Assembly: GCF_007744675.1 (NCBI RefSeq)
Contig: NZ_CP036269.1
Span: forward strand, 558,001 to 622,000
Source of the DNA: Gimesia alba
GTDB lineage: Bacteria > Planctomycetota > Planctomycetia > Planctomycetales > Planctomycetaceae
Length of the DNA stretch: 64,000 nt
Direction of reading: 5' to 3'
Shown here: one piece after another, positions 28,043 to 37,037 of the stretch
Layout of the letters: each line of letters opens with the position of its first letter
Position numbering within the stretch: position 1 is the stretch's first letter
Position numbers and translations under genes: made by a program
The notes under the pieces: model-generated
Told to the model about the DNA's origin: nothing
The model's input: only the letters and a program-made list of their open reading frames with translations
Database searches by the model: none

Positions 28043-28435
28043 TTAAAAGCGGTTTTGATACGGGAAGGGTTGTGTGTTGACCGTCTGGTATTGACTGCTG
28101 GTCTGATCGGGGGCTGCAGAGGCTACTTGTTGGGGCGAGTTGGTTTGGGTGTCGTTGGTCAGATGACGTTCCAGCCGTCCTTCCAGCGCCTCTCCTTTTT
28201 GCTCCAGGATTTGCTTTCTTCGCTTCCGTTCTCTCGTGGAAGCCAGGGCACCTAGTCCAAAATAAGAAACCAGACCAAACACGCCCATCATCAGAAAGGT
28301 GCTGTCTGCGGGCAGTGTAGAAAGCTCTCCCGTTGCCATTCCGAGTATGAAGATACTGATAATCAGTATCGAAGTATGACTCAGTAAAGGTCGTGTGCCT
28401 GTTTCTGTTGACGCTCTTTTTCTAGAATGTGCCAT
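28043..28435 (-). CDS. Small two-helix membrane protein, unknown function
   Basis: A 130-residue protein with a basic N-terminus, two predicted membrane helices (about 20-36 and 46-64) and a charged then Gln/Ser/Thr-rich C-terminal tail of about 65 residues. No family is recognised. It converges on the TPR/HEAT gene and shares its bidirectional terminator, which supports it as a transcribed gene. The terminator and the clear membrane topology are the main reasons for calling it. Confidence 0.65.
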   Translation of the reverse strand: MAHSRKRASTETGTRPLLSHTSILIISIFILGMATGELSTLPADSTFLMMGVFGLVSYFGLGALASTRERKRRKQILEQKGEALEGRLERHLTNDTQTNSPQQVASAAPDQTSSQYQTVNTQPFPYQNRF

Positions 28436-28705
28436 AAGAGATCTCAGTCCCGGGATGATTCGAGGTGGGGAATCGATACAAAGTGGGCATAGACAACTAG
28501 CCCTGTTCCCTTGAGAGATATGGATCTGCTCACCTAAACTTAGTTCGCGACTCTCTGCAGGTCAAAAAAAAGTCAGTAATTCGTCTCGTTTTTATTGAAG
28601 TACCATTGAAAGTGCGCTGTTTTTCGGCGAGTTTTGGTGCTACAGCCAGAACGAGCGTTAAAATCGCTATTCCGATAGCATCTGTTTCAGGAGTAAAGAA
28701 CGTCT

Positions 28706-30382
28706 GTGAAAATTGCCTTGGCACAACTGAATCCAACAGTAGGAGATCTCTCTGGAAATTGTCAGCGAATACGGGAAGTGATACAGCAGGCAGAACAAGC
28801 GGGCGCTGATCTGGTCCTCTTTTCAGAACTGGTCGTTTGTGGTTATCCTCCCAAAGATATTCTATTGCGGGAAGGGTTTGTCGAAGCCTGTGACCGGGCC
28901 GTCGAACGACTGGCGCGCGAGATCAAATCGGAGATTGGTGTCATCCTGGGGCATCCTACCGGACGGGACCTGCCACCAGGCCGGATCGCCAACGCGGCGA
29001 GTTTACTGCATCAGGGTCAGGTGGTGTCTCGCGTTCATAAATTGCTGCTTCCGAATTATGACGTGTTTGATGAACAGCGTTATTTTCGTCATGCCGATTT
29101 GAGTCGCATCAAGCCGATCGAGTTTCAGGGACTCAAACTGGGATTGCATATTTGTGAAGATGCCTGGTGGGGGCAGCCGGATACATTTTATCACAATCAG
29201 CCGCTGGAGTTACCCGATCCGGTGAAGATCCTGGCAGGCGCCGGTTCAGATTTATTAATCAATATTTCTGCAAGTCCGTTTGAAATTGATAAACGAGAGC
29301 GCCGCCATCAAATTGTGCAGACACACGTTGATCGATATGCGATTCCCTATCTGTTTGTGAATCAAGTCGGTGGCAACGATGACCTGGTATTTGACGGCCA
29401 CAGTTTTGTGACCGATGGGAAAAATCAGATCGTGCTGCAGATGCCTGGGTTTCAAGAAGGCCTGCAAATGTATGATACAGAGTCGCCTCAGGAAGCGGTC
29501 TCACTTGAAATCGAAACGAGTTCCCGCGAGGAACAATTATTTCAGGCGCTTGTCCTCGGCTTGCGGGATTACATGCAGAAGTGCGGCTTCACTGACTGTG
29601 TACTGGGCTTATCGGGGGGAATCGACAGCGCCCTGGCATGTGCGATCGCTGCTGAGGCGATCGCTCCCGAACGCGTGCATGCACTGTTACTGCCCAGCCG
29701 CTATAGTAGCGAGCATAGCGTGGCTGATTCATTGGAACTGGTGAAGAATCTGGGGTTGGACTATGAAATCATTCCCATCGATGAAGTACATCGGGCTTTT
29801 GAAAATCTGCCTGTGATCGGAGACGATTTAAAGATCGAGCCGGCAGGACTGGCCGACCAGAATCTGCAGGCTCGGATTCGTGGGGCGAATGTCATGGTCC
29901 GCAGCAACCAACATGGCTGGATGGCCCTGGCGACCGGTAATAAGAGCGAACTGGCGGTAGGTTACTGCACTCTATATGGCGATATGGCAGGCGGCTTTGC
30001 CGTGCTGAGTGATGTTTTCAAACGCGATGTCTATCGAGTTGCTCAGTATGTAAACCAAAGAGCGGGACGCACGCTGATTCCCGAGCACATTCTGAAAAAA
30101 GCACCCAGTGCGGAATTAGCGCCGAATCAACTCGACCAGGACTCATTGCCCGAATATGATTTACTGGACGCGATTCTAAAAGGCTTGATTGAAGACGAGC
30201 TTTCCGTTAAGAGCCTGGCCAAAGAATATCCCATTGAAACGGTTCGCTGGGTTGCCAATAAACTGGATCGAAATGAATTTAAACGACGTCAGATGCCGCC
30301 GGGGATTAAACTTTCCAACCGCGCTTTTGGGTCGGGACGCCGAATGCCGATGGCAGCTCGATTTCAATGGGAACTGGATTAA
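28706..30382 (+). CDS. nadE: Glutamine-dependent NAD+ synthetase
   Basis: A 558-residue two-domain enzyme making NAD from nicotinate adenine dinucleotide. The N-terminal nitrilase-type glutaminase has the complete triad E41 ([10 protein letters not shown]), K112 ([11 protein letters not shown]) and C150 (HICEDAWW). The C-terminal synthetase has the ATP-pyrophosphatase loop SGGIDS (303-308). The start is a GTG with AGGAG about 12 bases upstream; it places the first residues [13 protein letters not shown] where the family begins. A serine hydrolase/NamZ fusion gene follows after 50 nt on the same strand. Confidence 0.95.
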   Translation: MKIALAQLNPTVGDLSGNCQRIREVIQQAEQAGADLVLFSELVVCGYPPKDILLREGFVEACDRAVERLAREIKSEIGVILGHPTGRDLPPGRIANAASLLHQGQVVSRVHKLLLPNYDVFDEQRYFRHADLSRIKPIEFQGLKLGLHICEDAWWGQPDTFYHNQPLELPDPVKILAGAGSDLLINISASPFEIDKRERRHQIVQTHVDRYAIPYLFVNQVGGNDDLVFDGHSFVTDGKNQIVLQMPGFQEGLQMYDTESPQEAVSLEIETSSREEQLFQALVLGLRDYMQKCGFTDCVLGLSGGIDSALACAIAAEAIAPERVHALLLPSRYSSEHSVADSLELVKNLGLDYEIIPIDEVHRAFENLPVIGDDLKIEPAGLADQNLQARIRGANVMVRSNQHGWMALATGNKSELAVGYCTLYGDMAGGFAVLSDVFKRDVYRVAQYVNQRAGRTLIPEHILKKAPSAELAPNQLDQDSLPEYDLLDAILKGLIEDELSVKSLAKEYPIETVRWVANKLDRNEFKRRQMPPGIKLSNRAFGSGRRMPMAARFQWELD

Positions 30383-30432
30383 TTGCTGTCATGGCATATC
30401 ACTCAAATTGAGTCACGCAGTGGGATGAATCG

Positions 30433-32778
30433 ATGAAGAGCCACACGTTAAATGCAGTTTGTTTTCTGTTTCTTGTTATTAGTTTGCAGAACGGGCATGC
30501 AGAAGCCCCACCGCGACTGCCTCACGTCAAGCCGGAAGCCGTCGGCATGGATCCGGGGCGACTGGCATTGATTGACTTTGTGGTTCAACGTGGCCTGGAA
30601 CGGAATTCGATGCCCGGAGCCGTCGTGCTGGTAGGCTATCAGGGCAAGGTTGTGTTTCTCAAAGCCTTTGGCGATCGTCAGCTGCTACCTGAAAAAATCG
30701 CAATGACCACCGACACGGTGTTTGATATGGCTTCGTTGACAAAGCCGGTCGCGACTGCGACGAGCGTGATGCAGCTGGTGGAGCAGGGCAAGATTAAACT
30801 CAGCGATCCCGTTTCGAAGTACATCCCGGAATTTGCTGCGAACGGCAAACAGGATGTGACCGTTTATCAGTTATTGACCCATCAGGGAGGCCTGATTCCC
30901 GATAACTCAATGAAGGATTATCAGGATGGCCCCGAGAAAGCGATGGAGCGGATTTATGCGCTCAAGTTGTATTACGAGCCGGGAACCCGTTTTGCTTATA
31001 CCGACGTCGGTTTCATCTTGCTGGCAGAGATTGTGAAACGGGTGACGGGGCAGACGGTTCATGAATATTCGAGCAAGCATATCTTTCAACCTCTGGGAAT
31101 GAAAGAGACTGGTTATCTGCCCGGACCGGAGTTGCAGAAACGGGCGGCGACAACCCAGCAACGTAAAAAACGCTGGATGCAAGGCGAAGTACATGATCCG
31201 CGGGCCTACGCATTAGGTGGGGTTGCCGGGCATGCAGGGTTATTCTCGACTGCGGAAGATCTGGCCGTTTATGCACAGGCGTTGCTCAAACAGGGCACTT
31301 ATGAGGGAGCTCAGATTTTAAAACCGGAGACCGTGGACATCATGACCCGCGGTTATCCTGTAGTGGATGTGATCCGTGGTTTGGGATGGGATAAATTGTC
31401 GCGTTATTCTTCCAATCGAGGCGATTTCTTTTCACGTCATGCGTTTGGGCATGGCGGTTTCACAGGGACGTCCATGTGGATTGATCCTGCGCAGGACCTG
31501 TTTGTGATTTTTCTCAGCAATCGAGTTCACCCGGACGGAAAAGGTTCGGTCAATTCGCTGGCAGGCCGCATCGGAACGATCGCGGCCGCGGCGATCGATC
31601 AACGTACGCAGTCGCGAACGGGGAAAGCTGCTGTTTCAAGCGACAGTTTAGAAGTACTGTCCGGCATTGATGTTTTGCGGCAGCAGCAGTTTCAAGCATT
31701 GAAAGGCTTACGGATTGGATTGATTACCAATCACACCGGTTTAAGCCGCGATGGAAAGAGCACAGTGCAACTTCTGCAAGAGGCGCCCGGCGTTCAATTG
31801 AAAACCTTATTCAGTCCCGAGCATGGTTTCGCCGGTAAACTGGACGTGTCGAAAATCGGTGATTCCACTGATCAGAAAACCGGCTTGAAAATCTTCAGCC
31901 TTTATGGAAAAACGCGCACGCCTACGCCAGAGAGCTTGCAGGAACTGGATGCACTGGTGTTCGATATTCAGGATATCGGCACACGGTTTTATACCTATAT
32001 TTCCACAATGGGAAATGCGATGCAGGCAGCTAAAAAGCAGGGCATCAAATTCATTGTGCTCGATCGTCCGAACCCGATTAACGGTGTCGATTTTGCCGGG
32101 CCTGTCCTTGATGAAGGATCTCAGTCGTTTGTGGGCTATCATCGCATTCCCGTTCGCCATGGTATGACAGCCGGAGAATTGGCACGGATGTTTAACGAGG
32201 AGTTGAAGCTCAATGTGGAGTTGCAGGTAGTTCCCCTCAAGAACTGGAAACGGCACATGTATTACGACGAGACCGGTCTGACCTGGGTGAATCCCTCTCC
32301 CAACATGCGGAACTTGAATGAAGCGGTTCTTTATCCCGGCATCGGCCTCCTGGAAACAACCAATCTCTCGGTGGGGCGGGGAACGGATACTCCCTTTGAA
32401 TGGATTGGTGCTCCCTGGCTGGATGGGATGAAACTGGCGCGGCAGTTAAATCGGTCTGGTTTACCCGGAGTACGTTTTGTGCCCGTTCAATTTACACCGG
32501 AGTCCAGTAAGTTTGCGGGAGAGTTATGTGGCGGGGTGAATTTCATTATCACCGATCGGCGGCAGTTTCAATCGGTGCGTACGGGGCTGGAAGTGGCCCA
32601 TCAATTACGATTGTTGTTTCCTGATCAGTGGGAGACAAAACGTTTTAACCGTTTGCTGGCAAATCAGCGTGTGTTTGATGCTGTCGTTGCTGGTAAATCT
32701 GTATTTGCAATCCAAGCTTTGTATCAACAGGAACTGGCGGAATTTGCGATCAGGCGCGCAAAGTTTTTATTGTATTGA
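30433..32778 (+). CDS. Secreted serine hydrolase fused to NamZ-type (DUF1343) domain
   Basis: A 781-residue exported two-domain protein. A signal peptide ends near A23. Residues about 35-385 are a class C beta-lactamase/esterase-like serine hydrolase with S101-x-x-K104 (SLTK), Y189 (FAYTD) and HGGFTG (340-345) in place of the third motif. Residues about 408-781 match DUF1343, now known from NamZ as an exo-beta-N-acetylmuramidase (GLRIGLITNHTGLSRDG opening). Both activities suit peptidoglycan or muropeptide breakdown. Fusion of the two is the notable point. It may share a transcript with nadE, 50 nt upstream. Confidence 0.88.
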   Translation: MKSHTLNAVCFLFLVISLQNGHAEAPPRLPHVKPEAVGMDPGRLALIDFVVQRGLERNSMPGAVVLVGYQGKVVFLKAFGDRQLLPEKIAMTTDTVFDMASLTKPVATATSVMQLVEQGKIKLSDPVSKYIPEFAANGKQDVTVYQLLTHQGGLIPDNSMKDYQDGPEKAMERIYALKLYYEPGTRFAYTDVGFILLAEIVKRVTGQTVHEYSSKHIFQPLGMKETGYLPGPELQKRAATTQQRKKRWMQGEVHDPRAYALGGVAGHAGLFSTAEDLAVYAQALLKQGTYEGAQILKPETVDIMTRGYPVVDVIRGLGWDKLSRYSSNRGDFFSRHAFGHGGFTGTSMWIDPAQDLFVIFLSNRVHPDGKGSVNSLAGRIGTIAAAAIDQRTQSRTGKAAVSSDSLEVLSGIDVLRQQQFQALKGLRIGLITNHTGLSRDGKSTVQLLQEAPGVQLKTLFSPEHGFAGKLDVSKIGDSTDQKTGLKIFSLYGKTRTPTPESLQELDALVFDIQDIGTRFYTYISTMGNAMQAAKKQGIKFIVLDRPNPINGVDFAGPVLDEGSQSFVGYHRIPVRHGMTAGELARMFNEELKLNVELQVVPLKNWKRHMYYDETGLTWVNPSPNMRNLNEAVLYPGIGLLETTNLSVGRGTDTPFEWIGAPWLDGMKLARQLNRSGLPGVRFVPVQFTPESSKFAGELCGGVNFIITDRRQFQSVRTGLEVAHQLRLLFPDQWETKRFNRLLANQRVFDAVVAGKSVFAIQALYQQELAEFAIRRAKFLLY

Positions 32779-32810
32779 ATGACTTGCCGTTTGGCAGAGT
32801 AGAATGTGGC

Positions 32811-33725
32811 TTACCATTCACTTGTATCATAAATGACTTCTTTCGGCCCGATGATTTGAGTGTCATAATCTTCGACCAGGGCCTCGTCTTTGTTGGGATA
32901 ATTGAGGTGATTCAGCACGTATCGCAGGCAGTTCAGGCGAGCGCGTTTTTTGTCATCTGATCGAATCACCGTCCAGGGACAGGCTTTGGTATCGGTGGCC
33001 ATGAACATGGCATTCTGAGCCTTGGTGTATTCGTCCCAGAGGCTGAGCCCTTGAATATCAATCGGACTCAGTTTCCATTGTTTTAATTGATCGGTCTCGC
33101 GAGCTTTGAATCGGCGGAACTGTTCTTCACGGCTGACTGAGAACCAGAGCTTAAACAGGTGAATCCCGGAATTGATCAGCATGTTTTCAAACTGCGGCGC
33201 TTCGCGGAGAAATGTATGGTGTTCGGTAGGGCGGCAAAAACCCATCACCGGTTCCACCACGCCTCGGTTATACCAGGAGCGGTCGAAGAAGACGATTTCC
33301 CCTTTGGTGGGCAAATGCTGAATGTAGCGCTGAAAGTACCATTGGCCCCGTTCGGTTTCTGTCGGTTTGGGTAACGCGACGATCCGCGCATCGCGCGGAT
33401 TCAAGTGTTCCATAAAGCGTTTGATGGTACCTCCCTTACCGGCCGCGTCACGTCCTTCAAACAGGATCACGATTCGTTCTCGATTTAACTTTACCCATTT
33501 TTGCAGCTTCAAGAGTTCGATCTGTAACGGTTTGATTTCCCGTTCATATTTCTTCCGATCCATTTTCATTCGGTAGGGATAGGATTCACAGAGAACATAT
33601 CCTTTCTCCGCTGATTTCACTTTCTGCTGAATTTCCTCCGGCACAATATCCTTGGGAAGTTTCAGGTGATAGGTGACTGGCAAGAGAGCGGGGTCTTGTG
33701 ATTTTTTTCCGGACTGGGAACCCAT
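32811..33725 (-). CDS. ppk2: Polyphosphate kinase 2
   Basis: A 304-residue PPK2, which moves phosphate between polyphosphate and nucleotides. Walker A is GRDAAGKGGT (91-100), Walker B is FFDRSWYNR near 153-161, and LNPRDARIVALPKPTETERGQ lid-region residues lie between. A single PPK2 domain with about 60 N-terminal residues fits class I, usually ADP-phosphorylating, but that is inference. The ATG at 33725 has AGGA eight bases upstream; an open frame extends 37 codons further without such support. It converges on the NamZ fusion gene. Confidence 0.93.
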   Translation of the reverse strand: MGSQSGKKSQDPALLPVTYHLKLPKDIVPEEIQQKVKSAEKGYVLCESYPYRMKMDRKKYEREIKPLQIELLKLQKWVKLNRERIVILFEGRDAAGKGGTIKRFMEHLNPRDARIVALPKPTETERGQWYFQRYIQHLPTKGEIVFFDRSWYNRGVVEPVMGFCRPTEHHTFLREAPQFENMLINSGIHLFKLWFSVSREEQFRRFKARETDQLKQWKLSPIDIQGLSLWDEYTKAQNAMFMATDTKACPWTVIRSDDKKRARLNCLRYVLNHLNYPNKDEALVEDYDTQIIGPKEVIYDTSEW

Positions 33726-34136
33726 GTGTGATCCTGTTTCTGTGCGAAATCGAGTTGAAAAATGGTTCGCGGAATCGTGCGAATGGACTCCTATTATGAA
33801 GTTCCGATGAGAAAAGAGAAACCGGGGCCTGCTCAAGGCAAAAGAAGATCGGGTGAATCAACGAAGGGTAGTGCTTGTAAGTGTAATGAATGAAATAAGT
33901 TAGGTTTTCTTGTTTTGAGTGGTGCTTTTAGTGCAAGTAAGTTGCGGACAGGAGCCTGACTCAGAGGCAAAATTCCTCTTGCAGCAAAACCGGCTTTTTT
34001 TTAGTCTTCTGCTCTCTTCTCTCAATTCTCAATCCATTTTCAAACAATCATTCTCCGAATCATCGCTGGTCAATTCACATTTTGTGAAGGCGATCATTGT
34101 TCGTAAATATTATTATCACAGGAAAGTTAAGCCGAT
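33726..34136. other. 411-nt divergent intergenic region
   Basis: The gap between ppk2 (minus) and a secreted-protein gene (plus). It is AT-rich with poly-T stretches. The only symmetrical element noticed is TTCACA-TTT-TGTGAA at 34074-34088, a possible operator about 50 nt before the plus-strand start. No gene or RNA is evident. Confidence 0.4.
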
Positions 34137-34958
34137 ATGTGGAGATCATTTCTCGTCATTGGCATGTTTGCAGTCGCGCATGTTGTGGGAATTCCTACCT
34201 GCATGGCACAGGAATTTCGGATTCGCACCACCGTTTATCATCATCAAACGGATGTGGATCCGACGATTGTTTCCCGTAGCGTCTCGATTTTTCACGCAGA
34301 AAAAGTCTACGACCATGTGGATGGTTTGGGAGAAGTTACCATCTTCGATCCAGTACAGAAACGCTTAATCATTCTCAATGAATCTCGCATGATCAAAGCG
34401 GTGATCAACTTTGATGAAATTAAGAACCTGCTGAATGTGGCGCGGCATCAGACCCAGGAATATATCCACGATCGAATCAAAAAACAGAAATCGTCGGGTA
34501 AAGAAATCGCTGAACAATTGAAATTTCAACTCGACCCGGTTTTTGATGTCGAGTTTGATGATTCCAGAAACCAACTGACTCTGGACAGTAAGCTGATCAA
34601 CTATCGCGTGCAGTGTGTTGCCCCCGATCAGAAGGCATCAGTTGAAACGTATCTACGGTTTGCAGACTGGATGGCCCGATTGAATTATGTGTTGCATCCC
34701 TACACATTACCCCCTGGCTCGCGGATTTCCCTGAATCAGGAACTTCGCTCGCGCGATCTGATTCCCATTGAAGTGGAATTACAGACCCGGCTCGAAGAGA
34801 AACTGCATTTAAGGGCAGAGCACAAAATCCATTGGAAACTGGACAGTAAAGATCGTGGACTCATTCATCACTGGGAAACTCTGCGCAAGAACAAAGACGT
34901 AAATACGATCACCGTTCAGGAGTATCTGCGCAATCAGTTTGCCAATTTGCGAAAATAA
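34137..34958 (+). CDS. Secreted protein of unknown function
   Basis: A 273-residue protein with a signal peptide cleaved about after residue 24 (CMA|QEF). The mature part is hydrophilic, with a helical region around 95-125 (basic, KKQKSSGKEIAEQL) and no recognised domain. AGGAAAG lies nine bases before the ATG, making the start firm. An overlapping open frame in another phase is taken as chance. It converges on the membrane-anchored phosphatase gene. Confidence 0.78.
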   Translation: MWRSFLVIGMFAVAHVVGIPTCMAQEFRIRTTVYHHQTDVDPTIVSRSVSIFHAEKVYDHVDGLGEVTIFDPVQKRLIILNESRMIKAVINFDEIKNLLNVARHQTQEYIHDRIKKQKSSGKEIAEQLKFQLDPVFDVEFDDSRNQLTLDSKLINYRVQCVAPDQKASVETYLRFADWMARLNYVLHPYTLPPGSRISLNQELRSRDLIPIEVELQTRLEEKLHLRAEHKIHWKLDSKDRGLIHHWETLRKNKDVNTITVQEYLRNQFANLRK

Positions 34959-35004
34959 TATCTCGCGAATTGAATTCTCTGTCCAGTCATGGCAGGACTT
35001 CAGC

Positions 35005-35679
35005 CTATTTGCCGATGACTGGAATCGTGGCCGGTGGTTCGTACCATTCGATTTTCTGTTCCAGTAGTTTGGAAAGTGCGGCCAGGTTTTGATTGAGATA
35101 ATCAATCAACGCCTGGTCTTTATGGGGCTTCCAGTCGTACTGTAACAGTTCGCGATAGGCTTCTTCTGGTGTCTTCTTTTGAACCAGCATTCGATATGCG
35201 GCGACAACGCCGCCAGTCCGTTGAGCGCCTGCAGCACAGTGTACGAGAACGGGTTTGCCAGCTTTTTCACAACGCATGATTTCAGCGACGGCCTCGGCAT
35301 AGTCTTCTACATCGCCGGTGCCGTCTCCAATCAGATGTAAGACCTGATGGTCAATTTTCAGTTTCCGGGCCGTTTCCACTTCGGTCTTGAGATAAGGCTT
35401 GTTCAAGTCACTTCCGTTTAAGGCGATGACTTTTTCGATTTTATTTTCACGGAGCATCGGCTCAATCAGGTAGCTGGAAACCTGACCGCTACGATAGATT
35501 TTGCCCGGTTCGACCACACCCCAGCGTTTGGCGACCAGTCGATCCTCCAGAAATTCCTCCCAGATCAGGACGCCGGCGGCAATCATCAAGCAGACGGCGA
35601 GTGAGATTTTGAGGAATTTCTTATTCTTGGTCGGCGCGGCAGCCGATTCGACGACAGATTCCGGATCAGGAGTATTCAT
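35005..35679 (-). CDS. Membrane-anchored tyrosine/dual-specificity protein phosphatase
   Basis: A 224-residue cysteine phosphatase. The P-loop HCAAGAQRTG (147-156) has nucleophile C148 and R154. D119 or D123 in IGDGTGDVED may be the general acid. A membrane helix at about 23-40 precedes the catalytic domain, with about 20 residues before it, which would place the domain outside the cytoplasm if the positive-inside rule holds. The ATG at 35679 has GAGG seven bases upstream. The fold could equally act on phospholipids or inositol phosphates. It lies 126 nt downstream of tatC on the same strand. Confidence 0.88.
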   Translation of the reverse strand: MNTPDPESVVESAAAPTKNKKFLKISLAVCLMIAAGVLIWEEFLEDRLVAKRWGVVEPGKIYRSGQVSSYLIEPMLRENKIEKVIALNGSDLNKPYLKTEVETARKLKIDHQVLHLIGDGTGDVEDYAEAVAEIMRCEKAGKPVLVHCAAGAQRTGGVVAAYRMLVQKKTPEEAYRELLQYDWKPHKDQALIDYLNQNLAALSKLLEQKIEWYEPPATIPVIGK

Positions 35680-35805
35680 ATTCAACCTCAGTGGTCTGGT
35701 ATCAGATACAAGCTTTACTTCGGAAACCAATGTTCCGGAGGGCAGGCATTGTAATGAAACTTGTCAAACCATGAACAGAGGAAAATGAGCCTGGAATCAG
35801 CCGGT

Positions 35806-36744
35806 TTAAGCTGCTTCAAAAGGGCTGGCGTTAGCACTCGGGAAATATTTGCACATCAGAATCCCGAGTACATACAGCAGAATCAAGGGGATCATCATCA
35901 GGAGCATACTCATGGGATCGGCGGGGGTCATCAGCATAGAGATAATCGAAATAATCAAAATCGCCATCCGACTTTTTTCTTTGTAGTCTTTCACCGTAAA
36001 TATGGAAATGCGTTCCAGGAATAACATAATTAGTGGTAACTGAAAGCTGAGCCCAAACATCAGCGGCAATGTGATCGCGAAGCTGATCCATTCCGAGAGC
36101 CGGATCTGGGGATTCACGCCGAGTAGTTTGTTAAAGCCCAGCAGGAAGTTGAGCACAAACGGGAACACGGCGTAAAAACAGAATAGAGCTCCTCCCAGGA
36201 ACAGAAAGATACTGATGGGGAGATAGACATAGACATATTTTCGTTCGTGCGGGTAGAGCCCGGCCGCCACAAATTGCCAGATCTGATAGATGACCCAGGG
36301 ACTGGCAAATACCAGGCCTGCAACGAAGGAGACTTTCAGATAAATCGTGGTAAATGCTTCCTGCACTGCCAGAGTGACCGGCTCTGACATTTTATCTTCC
36401 AGATTATCAATCCGGCGCTGATAATCCAGCAGGATTTTTTGCAGAGCTTTGGTTTCCGCTGTCTGTTCTGGTTGTTTTTCGAGGCTGGCGATCAGTTCAG
36501 CGACCGTCTTTTGCTCTTTCTTTTCTGAATCTTCTTCAGTCACAGGATCCAGATTGTATTCTTTGAGAGCCGCATCAATGGGAGCACGGACAACGGCGAC
36601 AATTTTATGGCCAATAAATAAAGCGCCTACCACACAGATGGCAAGGCCGATCAACGCTTTCCACAAGTGAATGCGAAGGGCTTCGAGGTGATCCCCGAAA
36701 CTCATGGTGGATTCATCAAATAGATCGTGGGAATGTGGTTTCAT
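35806..36744 (-). CDS. tatC: Sec-independent protein translocase TatC with enlarged periplasmic loop
   Basis: A 312-residue TatC, the signal-binding core of twin-arginine export. The N-terminus MSFGDHLEALR (14-24), the segment LYPHERKYVYVYLP with E167, and six membrane helices are recognisable. Compared with about 258 residues in Escherichia coli, roughly 50 extra acidic, helical residues (about 66-118) sit in the first periplasmic loop, before EPVTLAVQEAFTTIYLK. No tatA or tatB gene is adjacent. At least one exported Tat substrate (the TIM barrel at 8042-9007) is in the same window. Confidence 0.94.
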   Translation of the reverse strand: MKPHSHDLFDESTMSFGDHLEALRIHLWKALIGLAICVVGALFIGHKIVAVVRAPIDAALKEYNLDPVTEEDSEKKEQKTVAELIASLEKQPEQTAETKALQKILLDYQRRIDNLEDKMSEPVTLAVQEAFTTIYLKVSFVAGLVFASPWVIYQIWQFVAAGLYPHERKYVYVYLPISIFLFLGGALFCFYAVFPFVLNFLLGFNKLLGVNPQIRLSEWISFAITLPLMFGLSFQLPLIMLFLERISIFTVKDYKEKSRMAILIISIISMLMTPADPMSMLLMMIPLILLYVLGILMCKYFPSANASPFEAA

Positions 36745-37037
36745 GGAACTTTATCATTCTGGAGAGACCAATTTCAAACAGCATCACCACGGATTGCGCT
36801 ATACAAGATGAGCGACAACGACATCGAGTGGATGAGTGGGGCACTGTTCAGAACAAATGGAACACTGTCAATTGGCTCCCGATGATATCACGTCGTTGCA
36901 GGAGAGTGAATCAGGAGTACCCACTCCATTTGCCCGCTGGGATGAGCAGGAGGGAAGAGCGGTGAAAACTTTCTCTATTGTAAACAACCAGACAGGGCTG
37001 TCAACCAGAGGCTTTCTGCTGACACAGAATTCGGGGA

